Source: Dryobates pubescens (taxonomy: Eukaryota; Chordata; Aves; Piciformes; Picidae). Taken from it: 64,000 nt of DNA. Numbering within the stretch: position 1 is the first letter of the stretch; every line of letters begins with the position of its first letter. The position numbers and the translations under genes were made by a program. Positions 45,501 to 54,500 of the stretch are shown one piece after another. A model generated the notes under the pieces. That model did not search any database. It was given only the letters and a program-made list of their open reading frames with translations, and was not told the origin of the DNA. The DNA lies in contig NC_071646.1 of the NCBI RefSeq assembly GCF_014839835.1, positions 5,270,001-5,334,000 of the forward strand, given 5' to 3'.

Positions 45501-48500
45501 ACCTCCAGGGAGGGGGCAGCCACAGCCTCCCTGGGCAGCCTGTGCCAGGCTCTCCCCACCCTCACTCTAACCAGATCCTCAGCTCCTCCTCACCTTGAGC
45601 TGTTTTGTAACTCTGGGTATGTTAAAGCTCTTCATGCCAGGAGAGGAAAGCACCTCCCAGTTTCAGTCACAGCATTTTCAGGAACATCTTGCATCAAACT
45701 GACAGCTCCAAATGAAGCCATCCAGAAACTCCTCATTCTTGTTCTGAGTTTGAAGTCCACAGCTCCAAGAACTACTCCTTCATTTCACTAATGGGGAAGG
45801 GCTGGTCAGACAAGCAAAGGCTGATTAGTCAGTCTCCAGGAAAGCACAAAAATGGCTTCAAGCCAACCAGACATTGTGAAATCAGGGTCTGCTTGCCCTA
45901 GCCCAAGAGGAACTCACAGTCTCTGGGGTGATGGAGCATTACTGCGCAGCCTCAGAGTGGCAGGGGTTGGAAAGGGCCTCTGGAGATCAAGCCCAACCCC
46001 CCCCTGCCAAGAAGCAGAGCTCTCTGGTTCTCTTGCTTCCCCTCAAGATCACACAGAACACATCCAGCTGGGTTTGGAATGCCTCCAGAGATGGAGACTC
46101 CACAGCCCCTCCTGGCAGCCTGGTCCAGGGCTCCACCACCCTTCAACAGAGTTCACTGATTCACAGAATGGGTTGGGTTGGAAAGGACCTGAGTGATCAC
46201 ACAGTTCCACCCCCCTGCCACAGGCAGGGACATCTTCCACTTGGAAAGGTTGCTCATGGCCCCATCCAGCATGTGCTTGAACACCTCCAGGGAAGGGGCA
46301 TCCACAGCCTCCCTGGGCAGCCTGTGCCAGTGTCTCACCACACTCACTGTCAAGAATTCCTTCCTGATCTCCAGCCTCAGGCTGTGCTCCTCAAGCTCCA
46401 ATCCATTGCCTCTCATCCTGTCACTCCCAGCCCTTGTCAAAAGTCCCTTCCCAGCTCTCCTGTAGTCCCCTTCAGGTACTGGAAGGCTGCTCTGAGGTCT
46501 CCCAGAGCCTTCTCTTCTCCAAGCTGAGCAGCCCCCAGCTCTCTCAGCCTCTTCATGTTTAGAGGGAGCTTCTCAGACTCAAGTCTGTGCCCATTACCTC
46601 TTGTCCTGCCACTGAAGAGAGAGAGATCTGCACCTACCAAGCTGGGAAACTGAGGGCAGGGACCAAGCTGTCAAGAAAGTGCCAAAGTCCACTGGTTAGG
46701 TGCCCCAGAAGGCAGCTGGTGCTGCCCTGGCACACCTATGTCTGTGTGAGTCCACAGGAGCAGCCTGGCTTGGGGGAACAAATCCCTCCCAGCTGCTGCC
46801 ACTGGTTTGATGGTGGCTGCAGCCTGGGAGAGATGTGACTTGTCAGCACCAGCAGTGCAAACAGGGCTCTGCTGGGTGCCTCTGCAGCACACCCTGCCTC
46901 CAGGGCAGCAAACCCAGGGTGGGAATCCACTGGCTCTGCAAAGGAGGAAAGGAGAAAGTCTGCAGGCATGGAAACAGAGAAGCAAAGGGAAGAGTTTCCC
47001 CCTTCTGGATTAGCAGAACAACTTGGAGTTAGCTCACTGTCAGCAAATCCAAATACTCAGCTCTCTGCTGAGCAGAGGCCAAAGTAAAGCAGGGGATGAA
47101 AATAGCTTGGCACCACCTGGCACTGCCAAGTCAGCCTTCTTCTGTCCCCCTTGCAGGAGCCAGCACACGTGGCTGTTGGTGACTCCTGAGTCACAGATGT
47201 CATAAAAGCTGGGGAGGGGGCTGGGGCACAGCCCTGGGAGGAGAGGCTGAGGGAGCTGGGGTTGCTTAGCCTGCAGGAGAGGAGGCTCAGGGGAGACCTT
47301 CTTGCTCTCTGCAGCTCCCTGAAGGGAGGTTGGAGCCAGGAGGGGGTTGGGCTCTTCTCCCAGGCAAGCAGCAGCAGAACAAGAGGACACAGTCTCAAGC
47401 TGTGCCAGGAGAGGTTTAGGTTCAGGGTGAGGAGAAAGTTCTTCCCAGAGAGAGCTGTTTGCCATTGGAATGTGATGCCCAGGGAGGTGGTGGAGTCCCC
47501 ATCCCTGGAGGCGTTCAAGAGGGGACTGGATGTGGCACTGGGTGCCATGGCTTAGTAGTCATGAGGTCTTGGGTGCCAGGTTGGACTTGATGATCTTTGA
47601 GGTCTTCTCCCAGGGCTGAGTGCATGCATACAGCACAGCTCAGCTACACTGGGAGCTGTTGGGTGAGGGGAGGGAGCCCTGCCCACAGCTGCAGCTCACA
47701 TCACCCTGACACACACCAGAGTGGGGGCAGAACCTGCACCAACACAACAGCAACCAGCCCTCTGCTTAGCAGGAACACAGGAAGATCCTCTGGGAGCAAG
47801 AGGAGAAGGTCCTGCTGAAGGCAGCAAGCAACTGGAAATCAAAGAATCATTGAGGCTGGGAAAGACCTTTCAAGGCCAACCCTTAACCCAGCCCTGCCAG
47901 CTCACCACTAAACCATGGCCCTCAGCACCACATGAAACCCCTCCAGGGATGGGGACTCCACCACTGCCCTGGGCAGCCTGAGCCAGGCCTTTACAATCCT
48001 TTTGGGGAAGAAATTGTTCCTCATGGCCAAGCTGAACCTCCTCTGGTGCAACCTGAGGCCATTCCTGTCCCTGGGAGAAGAGCCCAACCCCCACCTGTCT
48101 CCAGCCTCCTTTCAGGGAGTTGTAGGCAGCCAGAAGGTCTCCCCTCAGCCTCCTTTTTTCCAGGTTCACCAACCCCAGTTCCCTCAGCTGCTCCAGAGAG
48201 ACCTCAGAGCTGCCCTCCAGTACCTGAAGGAGCTACAGGGGAGCTGGGGAATGACTTTTGGTAGGGCCTTGTAGTGCCAGGATGAGTGGCAATGGCTTTG
48301 AGCTGGGAGAGGGGAGACTGAGACTGGAGAAGAAATTCTTGACAGTGAGAGTGGTGAGACTCTGGAACTGGTTGCCCAGGGAAGTTGTGGATGCCTGCAG
48401 GGGAGAGGGAAGTGCTGGTGCCTGCACTTTGCACCAGAGAACTGAAACCCAGAGGGAATGATTTGTCCACTCCAGCCTATGTCAGAGAAGAGAAACAAAT

Positions 48501-51500
48501 CCAGGTCCCACAGGCCCCTGGAACAGCACTGGAAAGCCTTCAGTTACCCCTTGTGTCAGCCCTAAATCCTCTGGTAGAGCCCAGGGCTCTGCAAACCCAC
48601 CAGCTGCCCAGGGGCTACATGAAGCACTGCTGTCCCTGCTGCCAGCTGCAGGCTGTGGAGGTGAGAGGCATCCTCTATGCCCAGAGCAGGGAGTTCACAG
48701 GCTGTGCACAAACATGAGCTCAGGACAGAGCAAATGCAAACCACATTTCTGCAGAACTCTTCCCCAAGTGAAGGGACTTTGGTTCACAGCTCTGGGAGAA
48801 CAGCTGGAAGAGAGGCAGCGCTGCCAGCCCTAAGGGTCCAGGAGTCAGCTTTGAAGAAACAAAGGCTGGGAACATTTGCTGTAATCTGGGACTTGATCTG
48901 GGGGAGAAGGGCAGCAAGCAGCCCAGCAGAGAGACAAGCAGGAAGGAAATTTACTTTGGAGCCAGTCCTACAAACTTAACACAAGAGAGAACCTTGGGGA
49001 CACTGCTCCTCACCTCAGCCGCTCAGAGGTCCACCCACAGCCAGCCCTGGTCAGCCACAGCACAGCTCCCGGGGTGGAAGGGATGAGGCTGAAGGGGAGG
49101 GGGAAGGCAGGTCACCCTGAGCTGGAGGGAGAGAGGAGCAGTATCCTGGCACCTCTGCCCCTCCCAAAGCCTCAGCACCACACTCCTGTGGGGCTCTGGC
49201 TCTCGGGGTGGCAGGCAGCCGAGCTCCCCTGGCCGTCCAACACAGACCCGGCTGCTCAGCCCACACCTACCAGGGGACGAGGCTCCAACTTGCAGGCCCG
49301 GACACAGGAAGGCTGCCCCAAGCCCACAGCTCACAGAGCAGGCTCAGGAGGGACAGCACAGCCCCTGACCACAGCCCCAGGCAGGCAGGTTGCCTCTCTC
49401 AGAGGAAGGGAACCGGTCCACCCCCGCGGCCGGGGCCGGCGCCGTCCCCACCACGCCGGGCGGTGTGGCCAGGGGCCCCCTGCCAGCACTGCCGGTGGCC
49501 AAGGCAGCCTCCAAAGTGCTAACAGGTGGCTTGCAGCAGGAGCAGCCCAGGCTGTGCTTGAACTGGTGCCCGAGCACAGCAAGCTCCAAGTTCCATCCTC
49601 AGCCCCCTCACGGTTTTCCTCTCCCAGGATCCACAGAAGGAAAGGAAGAGGAGGCTGCAAACAGCCCCTTCAGCAGAGCCCTGCTCGGCTGCTCAGCCTC
49701 CCTGCCTGCTGCCCTGGCCTCTGCAGGGCTGCTCAGCCTCCCTGCCTGCTGCCTTGGCCTCTGCAGGGCTGCTCAGCCTCCCTGCCTGCTGCCCTGGCCT
49801 CTGCAGGGCTGCTCAGCCTCCCTGCCTGCTGCCCTGGCCTCTGCAGGGCTGCTCAGCCTCCCTGCCTGCTGCCCTGGCCTCTGCAGGGCTGCTCAGCCTC
49901 CCTGCCTGCTGCCCTGGCCTCTGCAGGGCTGCTCAGCCTCCCTGCCTGCTGCCTTGGCCTCTGCAGGGCTGCTCAGCCTCCCTGCCTGCTGCCTTGGCCT
50001 CTGCAGGGCTGCTCAGCCTCCCTGCCTGCTGCCCTGGCCTCTGCAGGGCTGCTCAGCCTCCCTGCCTGCTGCCTTGGCCTCTGCAGGGCTGCTCAGCCTC
50101 CCTGCCTGCTGCCTTGGCCTCTGCAGGGCTGCTCAGCCTCCCTGCCTGCTGCCTTGGCCTCTGCAGGGCTGCTCAGCCTCCCTGCCTGCTGCCCTGGCCT
50201 CTGCAGGGCTGCTCAGCCTCCCTGCCTGCTGCCTTGGCCTCTGCAGGGCTGCTCAGCCTCCCTGCCTGCTGCCTTGGCCTCTGCAGGGCTGCTCAGCCTC
50301 CCTGCCTGCTGCCTTGGCCTCTGCAGGGCTGCTCAGCCTCCCTGCCTGCTGCCTTGGCCTCTGCAGGCCTGGCCCAGAGGTCACCAGACCTGCTTGCAAG
50401 ACCTCCTGGCCTTCTGCTAACAAGATGTAGCTTTACCCCCCCTCAAGGTCACAAGGTCAAAACACAGCATCATGCACAAGGCAGGGCTGAAACAGCTCAA
50501 GAGACCACAAAGCTCTTGCTGACCCCTGCCCAAGGGCTCTGGCAGCCAGCAGCAAGCTGTGAAGCTGACATCAGTGCTACTGGGACACCCCCCAGGAGGC
50601 TGCAGCTGCCTGCAGGGAACCCAGGACAGGAGGGATTCCCACAGGAATGCAGCCAAGGTTCAGGCTGGGTGCTGCACTCTCCCAGTCTAAGAGCCAGGGA
50701 CTAGTCTGCTTGGCTTTGCTGAGGCAGGAACAAAGCCACCCCGGCCACCCCTCGTGGATCTGCTAACTGGGACATGCTGTGGTTTCCACCACATCCTAAT
50801 ACTGAGAGAGAAAGTCCTCTCTGCACCTCCTCTCCTTTCCACAGAGCTGGCTTCCTGCCCACCCTATTGCTCATCACTTCAGATTTCTGGGCCTCATGGA
50901 AGTGTGAGGGATTTTAAATGGATTCAAACAGCAACCTCCCCTCCTTCCTCCCCATCCCTCCTTCCTCTCCATCCCATGTTTCCTGATCTCCTCCTCACTC
51001 CTCTGCTTTCCCAATCAGCAGCCCCAGAGGTGTTCCTGCTCTTAGAATCACAGAATCACCGAGGTTGGAAGAGACCTCAAAGATCATCGAGTCCAAGCTG
51101 CCACCACAGACCTCATGACTAAACCCTGGCACCAAGTGCCACATCCAATCCTCTCTTGAACACATCCAGGGTGACTCCACCACCTCCCTGGGCAGCACAT
51201 CCCAAGGGCTAACAACTCTCTCTGGGAAGAACTTTCTCCTCCCCTCCAGCCTAAACCTCCCCTGGCACAGCTTGAGACTGTGTCCTCTTGTTCTGCTGCT
51301 GGGTGCCTGGGAGAAGAGCCCAACCCCCACCTGGCTCCAGGCTCCCTTCGGGGAGTTGCAGAGAGCAAGAAGGTCTCCCCTGAGCCTCCTCTCCTGCAGG
51401 CTAAGCAACCCCAGCTCCCTCAGCCTCTCCTCCCAGGGCTGTGCCCCAGACCCCTCCCCAGCTTTGTTGCCCTTCTCTGGACACCTTCCAGCAGCTCAAC

Positions 51501-54500
51501 CTCTTTCCTGACCTGAGGAGCCCAGAGCTGGCCACAGGACTCCAGCTGTGGCCTCAGCAGTGCTGAGCACAGGGCAGGATGAGCTCCCTGCTGCTGCTGG
51601 CCACACTCTTTCTGCTGCAGGCCAGGCTGCCCTTGGCCTTCTTGGCCCCCTGGGCACACTGCTGGCTCCTGTTCAGCTGCTCTCCACCACTACCCCCAGA
51701 TCCCCCTCTGCCTGGCTGCTCTCAGCCACTCTGCCCCCAGCCTGTAGCTCTGCCTGGGGTTGCTGTGGCCAAGGTGCAGCCCCTGGCACTTGGACTCCTG
51801 TTGGCCTCTGCCCCTCTGCCCAGCCTGTCCAGGTCCCTCTGCAGAGCTCTCCACCCCTCTAACAGCTCAACTCCTGCCCCCAGCTTGGTGCCATCTGCAA
51901 ATTCACTGCTGATGGACTCAATGCCCTCATCCAGATCATCACTAAAGATACTGAACAGGCTGGGGCCCAGCACTGATCCCTGGGGCACACCACTGGTGCC
52001 TGGCTGCCAGCTGGCTGTGGCACCATTCAGCACCACTCTCTGGGCTCAGCCTCCAGCCAGTTCCTCACCCAGCTCAGAGAGCTGCTGTCCCAGCCAGGGG
52101 CTGACAGCTTGGCCTGGGGTTTGCCAGAGTTTAAGGGAAGGGATGGACAATGGGGGATCCCCTGTCCCACCCACCTGAGCCTGAGCCAACAGAAGTCTCT
52201 TGCCAGCAGGAGAGAGGGAGACACAGAGAGCAAAAGCAGAAGGGAGCTGGCATCCCAGGGTGCCCCTTTTAGCCACAGCAGGAAGGTCAGAGCCAGCACA
52301 GACCACTCCAAACAATGAGCTGCCCAAGCTAAAAATAAACCCAGGGAGGGCAGGGCCAGAGGGGTTTGTTTTTACAGTGAGCTGACAGATGATCAACATT
52401 GTGCCACAGCCCTGCTCAGAATAATTCACAGCAGCAGCAGGGTCACCCTTTGTGTTTTATCAGAGAGGCAGAGCCCCTGCTCACACCCATGTGCCAGCCT
52501 CAGGCAGTGGAAACAATTAACTGGGAATGAGAAACACTCAAACTTTTCCACTGCTATTATGCTGGATTAGGAAATCTTATTACAGGCTCCCAGAACCCCA
52601 GCATGGTGTGGGTTGGAAGGGACCTCTGGACATCATCCAGACCAACCCCCCCTGCTCCAGCAGGGCACTCACAGCAGCTTGCCCAGGGGCACAAGGGCCA
52701 GCTGGGTTGGAAGCTCTCCACAGAAGGAGACTCCACAACCTCTCTGGGCAGCCTGCTCCAGGCCTCCAGCAGCCTCACACCAAAGAATTTTCTCCTCCTG
52801 TCCAGGTGGAACCTCCTGGGTTCCACTTTGTGCCCATTGCCCCTTGGCCTGTCTCTGAGCACCACTGACAAGAGTCTGGCCCCAGCCTCTTGCCCCCCAC
52901 AGCTCCTTTAGCTCTTGCTGAGCATTGCTCAGCTGCCCTCTGGGGCTGCTCTGCTGCAGGCTCTCAGCCCCAGGGCTCTCAGCTCCTGCCAGAGCTGCTC
53001 CAGGCCCCTCAGCAGCTTCCCAGCCTCCCCTGGACTCTCTCCAGCAGTTCCCTGTCTCTCTTGAACTTGGGGGCCCTGAACTGGACCCAGGACTCCAGCT
53101 GCCATGATGGGAAGCACCTCATCAGGGAGCCACTTGTCTAACCTCCACACACCTTCCCTTCGCTGTTAGGCGAGGTGCTGCAGACACCACCACTCTCACC
53201 CCCACAGCCCTTTCCCAAGGCACCACTTGCCAAAACCTACTTTTCCCTCAACCCAGGTCACATGTGGAGGTTTCTAAACTTTGCTCACAGATAGCAAGAT
53301 CTGGTTGACAAACTGGTTTTGCCTCCTTGCTCAGGGGGAAAACATCAAACAGGTGCCATTCACCCTGCAAGGCTTTCACAGTACAAGTGGCAGAGTGGCA
53401 GATTTTGAGGGGAAGAGGAACTCCTGTGGAGGAACAACCCTGAGAGGTGTTAAAAGGAAGGAGATGAGAATGTGCAAGGCCAAAATGATGCAGTCAGAGA
53501 TAAAATATGCCTCAGCCCCAATGAAGGGAAGGGAAAGAGCCTCAGCTAGAAGTCAGGATGCTATTTTTAAGCACAGTGGTAAGGAAAAGAGAAACCCATG
53601 GTGCCATGCCAGTAACACATTTGTGATTTGGGGCCCAGGAGACACTCAGATGATTTCCAGGCTTGGTATTTCACTTGGTATTTCTTGCTAGGCTCCTGTT
53701 GGAGCAGAGAAATGGTTCCTTACTCTCAAGCATGTACTTCTTGGCAATGGGCAGAGAGAGCAGCCGGATGTGACCGATGAGGGAGCCCCAGGCGTGGGCC
53801 CTGGAGAGCGGAGCTTCGGGTGGCAGAGGGCTGTAGGGCTGGATCACAAAGTAAACAGTCAGCAGGACCAGTCCCAGCGTGAGTAGGGCCTGCAAGAGGA
53901 AACAGGCACCTCGTTAATTACACTGCAGTGGGCTGATGTGTCTTCAGAGCAGGACACACCTTCTGGCTGCTGTCGAAGCCCCGTGGCTGAGCGCCGGCTG
54001 AGGAGCGCTCCCGTTCTCGCTGTGGCTGTGGGATGCTCTCACTGAGTATTTCTTGTTAGGGCTGCCCAAGGACAAAATTCATCAGCCTTCAAACTGCAGC
54101 CACAACTCTGCTCTTGTGTCTTCAGCGCTGCAAACAGCCCAGGGCCAGAGCAGCGAGGACCATCCGCAGACGCTTCCGCTCCCTCCCCCCAAAGCAAACA
54201 GCAGCCTGCACGCCTGCCATGCCTCTTACACAAGGTTTGGAAGGCAAATATCCACCAAGCCTCCAAACACTCTGGCAGAGTTGGCAGCAGCTCCCTCCTC
54301 CACAGAAGAATCCCAAATAAGCCTTAAAGAGGTGACATGACACATTTCTCCCCCCAGCCACAGTCAAAGGGAATCGACAGCAAAAGAGGAGAACAGAAGC
54401 CCAAAGTTCAGTTCCCGGTTTCCTGTTCCCCTGCCTCATGTCACAGTTTCTGGTAGGGCAGGAGGAAAAAAGCTTCATTGCTGTGATGGTTTTGTGAGGA

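Noticed and set aside
49074-50704. Three long + strand frames (316-448 codons)
   Set aside because: They read through the 40-bp minisatellite in all three frames; no domain, no start context and no conserved flank.
51722-52036. Reverse transcriptase-like peptide as a host or functional gene
   Set aside because: It is the end of a dead CR1 LINE (FADG for FADD, stops in frame).
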